Shown: in pieces, positions 17,205 through 24,865 of the stretch
How the letters are laid out: the number at the start of each line of letters is the position of its first letter
Position numbering within the stretch: the stretch's first letter is position 1
Assembly (NCBI RefSeq): GCF_014926385.1
Contig: NZ_CP053291.1
Span: forward strand, 744,001-808,000
Source: Trueperella pecoris
GTDB lineage: Bacteria > Actinomycetota > Actinomycetes > Actinomycetales > Actinomycetaceae
Reading direction: 5' to 3'
Length of the DNA stretch: 64,000 bases
Notes under the pieces: generated by a model
What the model was told of the DNA's origin: nothing
What the model saw: the letters and a program-made list of their open reading frames with translations, nothing else
Databases searched by the model: none
Position numbers and translations under genes: made by a program

Positions 17205-17537
17205 CTAAAAAATCCAGCCTCCACAATCCATCGGCAAAGGTCCCGAACGAGACAGGCACGGCTGAATAGCAGTGATCTTACTAGGAGCATACTTGGTGAC
17301 CGTTGTGCCATAGCCGCTCTTGTTTGCTAAACCAGCCTGTCTTGTACCTCCGTCATACTTGTAGTTAACGGCGGGAAACTTTCCATCTCCGGCATTGTCC
17401 TTGATCGAGATAAATGATCCTGAGGTGTAGGTGTACTGACCATATTTCGTTCCACTGTAGGTAAGAGCAGATGCAGTCGATGCAACGCCCATCACCATTA
17501 CGATCGCGGCCAAGCCTGCAGTGAAAGATCGCTTCAT
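17205..17537 (-). CDS. Lactococcin 972 family bacteriocin precursor
   Basis: 110-residue secreted peptide. The signal sequence is MKRSFTAGLAAIVMVMGVASTASA, with predicted cleavage after ASA; the mature part is about 86 residues, rich in Gly, Tyr, Ser and Thr, with YGQYTYTSGSFISIKDN near its start and CGGWIF at the end. Unlike lactococcin 972 itself it contains two cysteines near the C-terminus (PCLSRSG and MDCGG). The start is set by GGGAGTGAG before the ATG. Lactococcin 972 binds lipid II at the septum; the same target here is an inference from family. Confidence 0.85.
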   Translation of the reverse strand: MKRSFTAGLAAIVMVMGVASTASALTYSGTKYGQYTYTSGSFISIKDNAGDGKFPAVNYKYDGGTRQAGLANKSGYGTTVTKYAPSKITAIQPCLSRSGPLPMDCGGWIF

Positions 17538-17556
17538 TTTATTCTCACTCCCTTGT

Positions 17557-17586
17557 GTTATATGAGCCAATATGATTCGCTGACAA
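17557..17586 (-). promoter_or_regulatory. Promoter of the bacteriocin operon
   Basis: On the minus strand TTGTCA (17586-17581) and TATAAC (17562-17557) are separated by 18 bp and end about 20 bases before the bacteriocin ATG. A GC-rich dyad (GATGCCGGAGGCGTC) lies just upstream. Confidence 0.6.
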
Positions 17587-17970
17587 TGTGGGAAAGCGTT
17601 AGATGCCGGAGGCGTCTCACCACCCACATGTAAATCGTAGTGGATGTGTGCTCTGTCACGCTACCGTTTTCTAGGCCTTAGTTCGTTAAAGGGGAGCTTA
17701 AGTTTCTCTGCTCTATGTTCCTTGCGTAATCTCATGTCAGTTAACCTTTCGAACTAGGCTTAATTTTATTCTTTGGGGACCGAGCCTGCTGAAAGAAGTA
17801 TTTATCTGATCTGCACTTTTCGCACCCTAGCCTAGCTATCTTCCTAGACAGCTCTGGACGATGAACTCTGGTGGCAGATATCTCTCGGCTCTGCACCTAT
17901 TTGCCCAGCCCGCACGTTGCCCGCTGTCGTATCCAGTTTCGTGAACCTTAAAAGATACTCATTGAGGACG
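17587..17970. other. 384-bp intergenic stretch without a recognised gene
   Basis: AT-rich upstream region of the bacteriocin cassette, cut on the right by IS-B copy 2. No frame with coding character, hairpin or repeat stands out. Confidence 0.5.
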
Positions 17971-18051
17971 TGGAGTGCCCTAGGTTTTTAGGTCCAGGTG
18001 ACTTGAGTGTTGTCCGTTGATCCCCTGCCTGTGGGTGGGGAGAATGGATGA

Positions 18052-18336
18052 ATGGTGAAGAAGTTCAGTAAGCATACTCCTGAGCAGATTGTTCGTAAGC
18101 TTGATAAGGCGCGGGAGATGAAGGAATCAGGCTCGACGACGGCTCAGATCCTGACCGAACTTGGGATTAGTGAAGCCACGTTGAATAGGTGGCAGGCAAC
18201 CTATGGGTCGATGACCAAGAGCGAAGCGAAAGAGCTCCAGCGCCTGCGCGATGAGAACACGCGCCTCAAACGCCTCCTGGGTCAGGCAGAGCTGGAGAAG
18301 GCTGCGTGGAAAGAATTATCGGAGGGAAACTTCTAA
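18052..18336 (+). CDS. IS-B OrfA (helix-turn-helix)
   Basis: 94-residue HTH_Tnp_1 protein: HTPEQIVRKLDKAREMKES, then the recognition helix region ILTELGISEATLNRW and a coiled region ELQRLRDENTRLKRLLGQ. The start ATG at 18052 lacks a strong ribosome site. OrfB overlaps it by 31 bases in another frame. Confidence 0.9.
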   Translation: MVKKFSKHTPEQIVRKLDKAREMKESGSTTAQILTELGISEATLNRWQATYGSMTKSEAKELQRLRDENTRLKRLLGQAELEKAAWKELSEGNF

Positions 18337-19202
18337 GCCCAGCTCGCCGCCATGATGCCGTCTGGCATCTCGTTGGGCTGGGCTATTCCCAAAGACTTTC
18401 CTGCCAGATCGTTGGGCTCTCTCGCAGTGCTTACCGGCGCGCTAGGACCCGTGAAAGCACGCCGGATAAATACGCGGACTTGCGCGAGTGGATGCACGAG
18501 TTCGCGCGTGATCACCGCCGGTGGGGACACCGGCGTGCCTGGAGAAACGCCCTCGCCGAGGGTTATGGGGTATGCCGGGAAACTTTCCGGCGCTTGTGGC
18601 GTGAAGAAGGTCTACGCGTGTTGCCGCGCAAGAAGCGTAAACGCCTCAGTGGTCACGGCCAGCGTGATGTTCCTGCTGGCCAGTACCCGAACGACGTGTG
18701 GGCGTTGGACTTCCAGTTCGATTCAACCTGGCATGGCAAGATGATCAAGATTTGCAACATTATTGATGAATACACCCGCGAGCACGTCGCCTTCGCGGTC
18801 GATAAAAAGCTTGATGCGGGCTCGGTGATCGAACTGCTCGACGTGGCTTGTCTGGAGCGCGGAGGACGCCCTAGGGTGATTCGGATGGACAACGGGCCTG
18901 AGTTCATCGCCCACGCCCTCGAGGTTTGGGCGGCCGAGGATAAGACGATCCAAGCGCTCATTCCGCCAGGCCAGCCATGGCATAACGGGTTCGTTGAGTC
19001 GTTCCATAACCGGATGCGAGACGAGCTCTTGGAGGATAACAGCATCGAGAACCTTGAGCATGCCCGCCTACTCGTGGCCCAGTGGTCACGGCGCTACAAT
19101 GACTTCCATCCGCACTCGGCTACCTCAGCCCGCGGAAGTATGCGGAACAATGGAAACAAGAAAACACGGTCAACGCTTAAACCAAGTGGACCTAATTCTT
19201 AG
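18306..19202 (+). CDS. IS-B transposase OrfB (DDE), copy 2, altered C-terminus
   Basis: Same catalytic core as copy 1 (D135, D195, E231 intact). One unit of a CGCACTC tandem pair present in copy 1 is missing after HPHS (near 19115), a 7-bp deletion that shifts the frame. The last conserved segment (LGYLSPRKYAEQW) is replaced by an unrelated Ser/Arg-rich tail. The family normally conserves that segment, so this copy is probably impaired although its ends are complete. Confidence 0.88.
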   Translation: MERIIGGKLLSPARRHDAVWHLVGLGYSQRLSCQIVGLSRSAYRRARTRESTPDKYADLREWMHEFARDHRRWGHRRAWRNALAEGYGVCRETFRRLWREEGLRVLPRKKRKRLSGHGQRDVPAGQYPNDVWALDFQFDSTWHGKMIKICNIIDEYTREHVAFAVDKKLDAGSVIELLDVACLERGGRPRVIRMDNGPEFIAHALEVWAAEDKTIQALIPPGQPWHNGFVESFHNRMRDELLEDNSIENLEHARLLVAQWSRRYNDFHPHSATSARGSMRNNGNKKTRSTLKPSGPNS

Positions 19203-19243
19203 GCCACCCCACGACGACGAAACAGAACTATTAGGATTGATAC

Positions 19244-20230
19244 ATGGCGCAAGACGGAGAAATTATTACCAATGCTTATCAGTGGCTAAGTGATGCTTTG
19301 ATCCACCTTGATGGCGATCTTCTACTGACAAGCCCTTATCTAACGACCGATATTTGTCAAATGATCGCAAAATCGGTTTCAGGTGGGAATGCTCGGGGAG
19401 TTATTGTGACGACCCTCGATCCTAGCGCTGTGGCTGGTGGCTACTTGATGGTGCAAGGCCTGAAGAAACTTCTTGATGCTGGCATAGAAATCAGGCATGT
19501 AGAGCGTCTGCATGCCAAGTGCTTCATCGTTGGTACGCAGGCAATGTTGGGCTCGGCGAACCTGACGGGAGCAGGGCTAGGATCATCTGCCAACCGCAAT
19601 CGTGAGCTAGGGGTCATGCTTGATGATGTTCAGCGGGATCAGGCTCAACTCGAAATCAGCGGTTGGCCAGCTCGCATAGTGAATCACGATGATCTCGATG
19701 AGCTTTTGCAGAAATCCAAAGAGCTAACCAGGCCGACACCTGCAGAAACCACAGAACTAACCGCTGACTCTGCATTGCGAAAAGTCGAACGTCTGCTAAT
19801 AGATGCTAGGGATCCTAACCGTGAGTTGTGGGTGAAACTTGAGTACGGTGAACCCGCTCTTGATGGGTGGCGAGAGCCTTCGTGGTTTGCAAGCCCGAAG
19901 AAAGGCAAACCGAGTTTCAAGCCTGGCGACTTAGTATTCATTTGCGCCAAAGACACTCAAGACTGCTATGCCATAGTTGAGGTCACAGAGGAACCAGAGT
20001 ATCAGCCTGCTGACTACGTGGAGTTTTGGAAATCTTCTGATCCGGCGCAATACGAAAGGTGGCCGTGGATTAACCGCACAAGACCGAGGCTTGTTCCCGA
20101 TCAGTTGATGGCGCTTAAGCGTGATGAGCTAGGGATCAGTGGGCAAGCGCTGCAAAACGGCCACGTTCGGTTGAAATTTGACCAGTTTACTGCAGGCGTT
20201 CGGGCGCTTGCTCGACTTGCGACGGAGTAG
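19244..20230 (+). CDS. Phospholipase D-like nuclease with a C-terminal PUA/EVE-like domain
   Basis: 328 residues in two parts. Residues 1-170 have a PLD-superfamily fold with one HKD-type motif, RLHAKCFIVGTQAMLGSANLT; it keeps the H-x-K and the G-S-x-N, but lacks the aspartate of the full HKD. Residues about 200-320 resemble PUA-like/EVE domains: GDLVFICAKDTQDCYAIVEV, then WPWINRTRPRLVP. Single-motif PLD proteins such as BfiI act as dimeric nucleases, and EVE domains read modified bases, so a modification-dependent restriction enzyme is a reasonable hypothesis. Its promoter region is nearly gone: IS-B ends 33 bp upstream. Confidence 0.6.
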   Translation: MAQDGEIITNAYQWLSDALIHLDGDLLLTSPYLTTDICQMIAKSVSGGNARGVIVTTLDPSAVAGGYLMVQGLKKLLDAGIEIRHVERLHAKCFIVGTQAMLGSANLTGAGLGSSANRNRELGVMLDDVQRDQAQLEISGWPARIVNHDDLDELLQKSKELTRPTPAETTELTADSALRKVERLLIDARDPNRELWVKLEYGEPALDGWREPSWFASPKKGKPSFKPGDLVFICAKDTQDCYAIVEVTEEPEYQPADYVEFWKSSDPAQYERWPWINRTRPRLVPDQLMALKRDELGISGQALQNGHVRLKFDQFTAGVRALARLATE

Positions 20231-20260
20231 AGACTGTACCTCCGTGTAGGAGGCATGTAC

Positions 20261-20526
20261 ATGGCGAAAGACGGCACGAACCGGGGCGGACGTCGTGTCC
20301 GGGCGGGTGCGAAGCCTGACCCGCTGAACGAGAAGCTCGCCGCAGGACGCCCTGCCACACGGCTCACCACACCGGCCGAGCTCGATGTGTTCGACCTGGA
20401 CGGCACCGACATCGGCGATGGTGCGCTGCTCGCAGGCGAGACGATGCCAGAACCCGGCGACTACCTCTCGGCCGAGCAGCGCGACGGCCAACCGCTCGGT
20501 GCGGACCTGGTCTACCGGGAGACCTG
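20261..20526 (+). pseudogene. Phage terminase small subunit (P27-type), truncated by IS-A copy 3
   Basis: The first 88 residues are intact: MAKDGTNRGGRRVRAGAKP, a Pro/Ala-rich stretch and LDVFDLDGTDIGD, the usual opening of P27-family small terminases that recognise phage DNA for packaging. AGGAGG eight bases before ATG 20261 sets the start. The gene is cut at 20526 by IS-A copy 3. It and the HNH gene are the recognisable packaging genes left from the prophage; no large terminase remains. Confidence 0.75.
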
Positions 20527-20563
20527 GGGCCCGACCCCCGGAAAGTAGACACGGGGGATGTGA

Positions 20564-21460
20564 TCAGGAAGCAGATCTCAGCGTAACAGGACATTGCTGT
20601 TCAAACACTGCTGGAGCGAGATACCCGCACCAGGAATGTCGAGGCGTGGTGTTGTAGCGGGTACACCAGCGGAAAACATCTCGCCGGCACTGCAACTGAT
20701 TGGCAAACGTCTTCGCGTCCTGGAGGACCTCACGCTTCAACGCGGCGTTGAAGGACTCCGCCAGGGCGTTATCAGCGCTGCTGCCGATCGCGCCCATCGA
20801 CTGCCGGACTCCCAGCTGTATGCAGGTGTCCTGGAACCCGTGCGAGGTGTATACGCTTCCGTGGTCGGAGTGAAAAATTGCGTCGTCGAGACTTCCGCGC
20901 TGGCCCTTGGCCATCACCAGGGCGTCCTGAACCAGGGAAGTACGCATGTGATCGGCGATCGCGAAGCCTACCAGCCGGCGGGAGAAACAGTCGATGACCG
21001 TGGCCAGGTACATATTCGACCCGTCCGCGATCGGCAGGTACGTGATATCGCCGACGTAGACCTGGTTCGGTGCCGGGGCGGTGAATTTCCTCCCCACCAG
21101 GTCCGCAAACACCGGCTTCCTCCTATCCGAGACAGTCGTGGTGACCTTGCGTTTCTTCGAGTAGCCAACCAGCTGCAACGAGCGCATGATCCGGGCGACT
21201 TTCTTGTGATTGACCGGACTGCCGGGCGAGTCGTCGTTGAGTTGCGCCGTGATGCGTTTGGCACCGTAGCAGCCGCGTTCTTTTGTGAACACGGCCTTGA
21301 CCCGTGCGCCGAGGATCGCGTCGCTGAGCAGACGTTTCTTTCGCATGGCGGAGGTGTTTTTCCATTTGTCGTACGAGGACCGGTTGAGTTTCAGAACCTC
21401 ACATAACCGCTTGACCGAACGGTCGTTCCGGGCGTCGTCAACGAACTGGAAGCGGATCAC
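20564..21460 (-). CDS. IS-A transposase OrfB (DDE), copy 3
   Basis: 298-residue DDE transposase equal to copy 1 in the visible protein sequence, including TPRHSWCG. D138, D199 and E235 are intact. Confidence 0.93.
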   Translation of the reverse strand: MIRFQFVDDARNDRSVKRLCEVLKLNRSSYDKWKNTSAMRKKRLLSDAILGARVKAVFTKERGCYGAKRITAQLNDDSPGSPVNHKKVARIMRSLQLVGYSKKRKVTTTVSDRRKPVFADLVGRKFTAPAPNQVYVGDITYLPIADGSNMYLATVIDCFSRRLVGFAIADHMRTSLVQDALVMAKGQRGSLDDAIFHSDHGSVYTSHGFQDTCIQLGVRQSMGAIGSSADNALAESFNAALKREVLQDAKTFANQLQCRRDVFRWCTRYNTTPRHSWCGYLAPAVFEQQCPVTLRSAS

Positions 21461-21768
21461 CAGGTCGTCTCTTCCGCGAAATATTTCGCGGCCTTGCGCA
21501 GAATGTCGCGCTCTTCCTTCAGTCGGGCGTTTTCCCGTTCCAGCTGGCGGATACGTTCGGCATCGGTCACCGATGTTGGGGTCTGCGAGGCGGCCTCGGT
21601 GCTGGTGGTGGTGCGGGCGCCGGTGCCATATTTGCGGACCCAGATCTGGAGGGTGTTGCGGTTGACGCCGAGTTCGGCGGCGAGGGCGTTGATCGATACG
21701 CCGGGGGAATTCTCGTAGACGGCGACCGCGTCGCGGCGGAATTCCTCAGTGTAGGTCTTGCTGGGCAT
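21457..21768 (-). CDS. IS-A OrfA (helix-turn-helix), copy 3
   Basis: 103-residue HTH protein, same as in the other copies, overlapping orfB by four bases. Confidence 0.92.
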   Translation of the reverse strand: MPSKTYTEEFRRDAVAVYENSPGVSINALAAELGVNRNTLQIWVRKYGTGARTTTSTEAASQTPTSVTDAERIRQLERENARLKEERDILRKAAKYFAEETTW

Positions 21769-21839
21769 GGTGGCAGGTTACCTTTCTTCCCCGGCAGAAA
21801 GCCGGGTTGTCGGGTGTCTACCAAACAGGGGTCAGGTCC

Positions 21840-22403
21840 GTGATTACGACGGATATTGCGTTGGATATGGACCAAGCATCGCTGAACGTGTGTGGTAGGC
21901 CAGCAGGTTTTGATCGCTGCTAGTGCTCCGCGTTGGCCGTCGGTGGTGACCACGGCCGGGGCGGGGATACGCGACAGTAAGGCCGTGTAGGCGGCTTTGG
22001 ATTCCTTGTCGCACAGCTGGTAGGCGATAACACCGTCGGTAGTTGCTGTGATCAGCACACACCAGCCGTGAGCGATATAGGTCCCGTCGATGAAGACTTG
22101 GTCGTACACCTCCCCGGTAGGTTCCCAGACCGGACGGGTATCCCAACACCACGCGTGATCGCGATCCCACGTGCGGGTAGAGCCGGTCAGGCGGCGTTTG
22201 GGTTCGGTGTCGGTGACATAGTCACAAAACTCGCGGAATTGCGCTAGTTTTTGCTGGTCTGTGCGGGTGGAGGTGAAACTATAGCGGCAGTTTTTGCAGT
22301 ACCAGCGTTGGCTACCAGCTGCTGTTTTGCCTTTCTTCTTACATGGTTCATCACAAATCGGGCAGTGACGGGCACGCGGATTAAAAGACTTCACCCCACG
22401 CAC
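21840..22403 (-). pseudogene. IS1249-family transposase, N-terminal 188 residues
   Basis: Starts MRGVKSFNPRARHCPICDEP and continues KKKGKTAAGSQRWYCKNC, the zinc ribbon typical of IS1249-group proteins. Two catalytic aspartate regions follow (VFIDGTYIAHG and VVTTDGQRGAL) and the CxxHIQRN segment. About half the usual ~390 residues is missing because IS-A copy 3 interrupts it. Confidence 0.75.
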
Positions 22404-22520
22404 ATAACCCGGCCAGATTCAAGCAAGCAACAAGATTAAGCCCGAAACCCATAATGATGCGTAATTTCGCCTGCCATAACAACGAAAAACCCGATCTTAA
22501 GACCCACGTTTTGTCTATTA
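21840..22520 (-). mobile_element. IS1249-type (IS256 superfamily) element, 5' part
   Basis: Left part of an IS cut by IS-A copy 3 at 21839. The outer end lies near 22510-22520, judged by the limit of similarity to the second remnant at 23300-23520. Confidence 0.65.
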
Positions 22521-22547
22521 ACCCTAATTGTGTATTACGATTTACTC

Positions 22548-22796
22548 ATGGGTGAAAAGATCGACGGTAAAGCGGTTACTGAGGAGCAGATTTCTCAGTG
22601 GGTTCGTGAGGCTGAAGATGGTTACGACGCCGCACTGCTGAAGAAGCGCGGACGCGGGCGTCCTGGTCGTGGTGCGCAGCCGAGCCAGGTTGTGGCGGTT
22701 CGCTTCACGCCTGAAGAGATTGTTGAGTTGGATCGGCGGGCGCAGTCGCGGGAGATGTCGCGCTCGGAGCTGATTCGAGAAGCGGCCTTGTTGTGA
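22548..22796 (+). CDS. Ribbon-helix-helix antitoxin-like protein
   Basis: 82 residues. The helical N-terminus (ITEEQISQWVREAEDGYD-like) and Arg/Gly linker precede a CopG/RHH domain (VVAVRFTPEEIVELDRRAQ, then MSRSELIREAALL). It overlaps the toxin-like gene by four bases (GTGA). TATTAC (22532-22537) and TTGTCT (22511-22516) lie so close to ATG 22548 that the mRNA may be leaderless. RHH antitoxins usually bind their own promoter; no operator was defined. Confidence 0.8.
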   Translation: MGEKIDGKAVTEEQISQWVREAEDGYDAALLKKRGRGRPGRGAQPSQVVAVRFTPEEIVELDRRAQSREMSRSELIREAALL

Positions 22797-23049
22797 GTGT
22801 GAAGCTCCATGCTTCCGCACGCAAGCATCAGGCCAATCAGGGTCTGACAGACGACGGGATTATTCTCGCTGCCGAGTTCGCATTATGGGTAGAGCCTCTC
22901 GATGAGGAGAATCCACAGCGCGAACTTAGACTCGCTTTGATGATGCTGGCAGGTTGTTGGAGACCGTTGTTCTCATCTTTGATAGCGGCAATGAACTGAT
23001 GATCCATGCCGTGAAGGCTAGGCCGCAATACATCGCACTTTTGCCATAA
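22793..23049 (+). pseudogene. Toxin partner of the RHH antitoxin, frameshifted
   Basis: GTG start at 22793. Frame 1 encodes KLHASARKHQANQGLTDDG ... ENPQRELRL up to about 22933. Thereafter the family-like sequence continues in another frame: FDDAGRLLETVVLIFDSGN, ELMIHAVKARPQYIALLP, stop TAA 23047. Restoring one G at about 22934 (CTCGG-CTTTGATGAT) would join the halves into an 85-residue protein. The shape resembles BrnT-like actinobacterial toxins (helical N-terminus, LLEVVV beta strand, IHAMKARP motif). As written, the product stops early and toxin activity is probably lost. Confidence 0.72.
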
Positions 23050-23079
23050 CGTCCAGTTTTCACGCGATTCCTTGTCCCC

Positions 23080-23299
23080 TCATTTCGTTAGTCGAATGTG
23101 AGAAGAGAATAGCGCCTTTTGGAGCCAGCTCCCGGTTAGAGAGGATGGGCAGTCAGCTAGTCCTCGCGGCGTTCCCGCGAAGACTACTGTCCCGCCTTGG
23201 GCACCCGCTCCGGGGCCGATATCGATGTTGTCGTCGGCCTGGGCGATGGCCTCTAGGTTATGGTCTATGGCAATGATGGTTATGCCCCTCGGTGCAATA
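23080..23299 (-). pseudogene. UvrA-like ABC ATPase, C-terminal fragment
   Basis: About 70 residues: TIIAIDHNLEAIAQADDNID, IGPGAGAQGG and TVVFAGTPRGLADC match the C-terminal end of short UvrA-like ATPases (H-loop histidine in DHNL). The rest of the gene is missing; its frame runs straight into IS1249-like sequence near 23300. Confidence 0.65.
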
Positions 23300-23520
23300 C
23301 CGACGCTGGGTTCCAGAGGGGTTCTTACCATTTTTCTTCATGGGCCGACCGCATATCGGGCATAGACGGACGCGTGTACTACGGTGTTTCACCCCATACA
23401 CATAATCGTTCTCAGGTCAAGGAAGCAACAGAATTCAGCCCAACAAGCTTAATGACAGCGACTTTTCCCGTAAAATCGATGAAAAACGCGACCTAAAGCA
23501 CCGATTGTTCTCTAGTGGCC
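23300..23520 (-). pseudogene. Second IS1249-type remnant (transposase N-terminus)
   Basis: On the minus strand GTG-initiated VYGVKHRSTRVRLCPICGRP then KKNGKNPSGTQRRYC parallels the first IS1249-type zinc ribbon. The non-coding end (23400-23515) also resembles 22390-22510. Only about 40 codons survive before the UvrA-like fragment. Confidence 0.65.
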
Positions 23521-23604
23521 CAAAAGGCCTAAATCGCACCTATGTCAAAATGATTGAATAAAACAGATATATTTCCGCCAGGTGTTTCTGCAAAGGAGTT
23601 GAAA

Positions 23605-24558
23605 TTGAAACTAAGGCGCACAATATCGGTGGTTATTTCGAGTGCGCTGCTCGCGAGTTGGACTGGTGTAGCCCACGCGGATGAAAGAGATAATTCTGCT
23701 GAAGAGTTGACAGTTAAGACTATTGAGCACGCATCTGTATCTGAGGGGATTGATACGTCGCTTAACTTGAATTTGACTAGTTTGGGTGACGATATTGTCA
23801 CCTCGGAGGGCGCTGGAGGTATCCGGATTTCCAATGACGGAGGTCAGGCTACCGTGGAGGGAAGTTCTGGCTCTCTAGTGATTGAGGGTTCGGATGGACG
23901 AACACTTGATATAGGTAGTCGTGAAATGGCGACTGTGGACGCAGTCGAATCACGCAATGTTGATTACGCCGTGACAGTTAGCGAGGCAGGGAACGTCCGA
24001 GTGCACAGCATCATCGGGGACAAAAGCGCTCCAGAAGAATATTCATATTCCTTTCCGGGTGTAGACTCAATTGTTCTTGATTCCGAGACCGGCGTTGCAT
24101 TTCTTTTCGCGTATGTTGACGGAGAGCCCGAGCTTGTTGGTGGTGTAGACGCGCCCTGGGCCCGAGATGCGAGAGGGGTTGAAGTTCCTACACACTTTAA
24201 AGTCCAAGGAAACGTTCTCACTCAAGTCGTCGAGCATAAGTCAGGCGATTTTGCCTACCCAATCACTGCCGATCCTTCATGGTGGGACAACGTTAAAGGC
24301 TGGTTCAAGAGTGCAGGATCGTGGGTAGTCAGCAAGGCAAAATCAGCCGCCAACTGGCTTGGTCCGAAAGCAAAGTGGCTTGGCGGTAAAGCTTGGTCGG
24401 GCACCAAATGGGTCGCAGGAAAGGGCTGGGTTGCTGTAAAGAAGATTGGACCCGGCGCGCTCGCATTATGTGCTGGCAAAGGCGGATGGGCTTGGTTTAG
24501 GTCCGATGCCTCTGGATGGGTTCGCGTTGGAGACGCTGTAGCGGGGTGCTTCTCGTGA
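23605..24558 (+). CDS. Secreted protein with Trp/Lys/Gly-rich hydrophobic C-terminal tail
   Basis: 317 residues, starting at TTG 23605 behind AAAGGAG (23592-23598). The signal peptide is KLRRTISVVISSALLASW...VAHA. A polar, beta-rich domain (about 30-225) ends in DFAYPITADPSWWDNV. The last ~85 residues change character: SWVVSKAKSAANWLGPKAKW, GKAWSGTKWVAGKGWVAVKK and a glycine-rich, two-cysteine end. Similar 'YPITADPSWW' joints precede short variable tails in other actinobacterial secreted proteins. A releasable bacteriocin-like or membrane-active tail is inferred. The coding sequence is AT-richer than the host average. Confidence 0.6.
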   Translation: MKLRRTISVVISSALLASWTGVAHADERDNSAEELTVKTIEHASVSEGIDTSLNLNLTSLGDDIVTSEGAGGIRISNDGGQATVEGSSGSLVIEGSDGRTLDIGSREMATVDAVESRNVDYAVTVSEAGNVRVHSIIGDKSAPEEYSYSFPGVDSIVLDSETGVAFLFAYVDGEPELVGGVDAPWARDARGVEVPTHFKVQGNVLTQVVEHKSGDFAYPITADPSWWDNVKGWFKSAGSWVVSKAKSAANWLGPKAKWLGGKAWSGTKWVAGKGWVAVKKIGPGALALCAGKGGWAWFRSDASGWVRVGDAVAGCFS

Positions 24559-24731
24559 TGAGAGTGCTACGTTTTGTACGAGATCTCATTTTTGTAGGTT
24601 TCGTTCTGCTGTTCATGACAACGAATATTACACAGAGCTGGGACTACTGGTGGGTTGCCTTGGGGGGGACTTTATTTTTTATGCTCCCAGAGCTTGCTGA
24701 CCTGCTAAAAGGACGGAATAGCCAAGAATAG
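24558..24731 (+). CDS. Small two-helix membrane protein, candidate immunity protein
   Basis: 57 residues starting MRVLRFVRDLIFVGFVLLF. Two hydrophobic segments (about 8-22 and 29-46) contain the Trp/Tyr-rich turn SWDYWWV, and the end is charged (ELADLLKGRNSQE). The ATG overlaps the upstream stop in a TGATG junction, so the two genes are translationally coupled. Small two-helix proteins directly after a bacteriocin gene are often immunity proteins. That is inference; the sequence matches no family known to me. Confidence 0.6.
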   Translation: MRVLRFVRDLIFVGFVLLFMTTNITQSWDYWWVALGGTLFFMLPELADLLKGRNSQE

Positions 24732-24865
24732 TCCCTAACTTGGATGATTGGGGTCTCTGACGAGTTAAACACGCAATCGCTCGACTCCTAGGGGATTCAA
24801 GTGCCCACAATGGCGGAACTGCCGGCAAAGATGAGGGGCGTGTTATTGAGAGCCAGCAGGTCGGC

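Larger units (their letters stand above)
17971..19211 (+). mobile_element. IS-B copy 2 (IS3 family, IS407-like, about 1241 bp)
   Basis: Complete element. Left end TGGAGTGCCCTAGG (17971) and right end, read inward, TGGGGTGGCCTAAG; both continue into TTAGGTCCA. A 3-bp direct repeat ACG flanks it if the right border is placed at 19210, giving a likely target duplication. It sits between the bacteriocin cassette and the PLD-like gene and removes most of the upstream region of the latter. Confidence 0.88.
20527..21839 (-). mobile_element. IS-A copy 3 (IS3 family, 1313 bp)
   Basis: Third complete, nearly identical copy, minus orientation, same ends as copies 1 and 2. The right side cuts the terminase gene and the left side cuts an IS1249-type transposase. 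Neither flank continues on the other side, so it marks another deletion or rearrangement joint. Confidence 0.9.
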
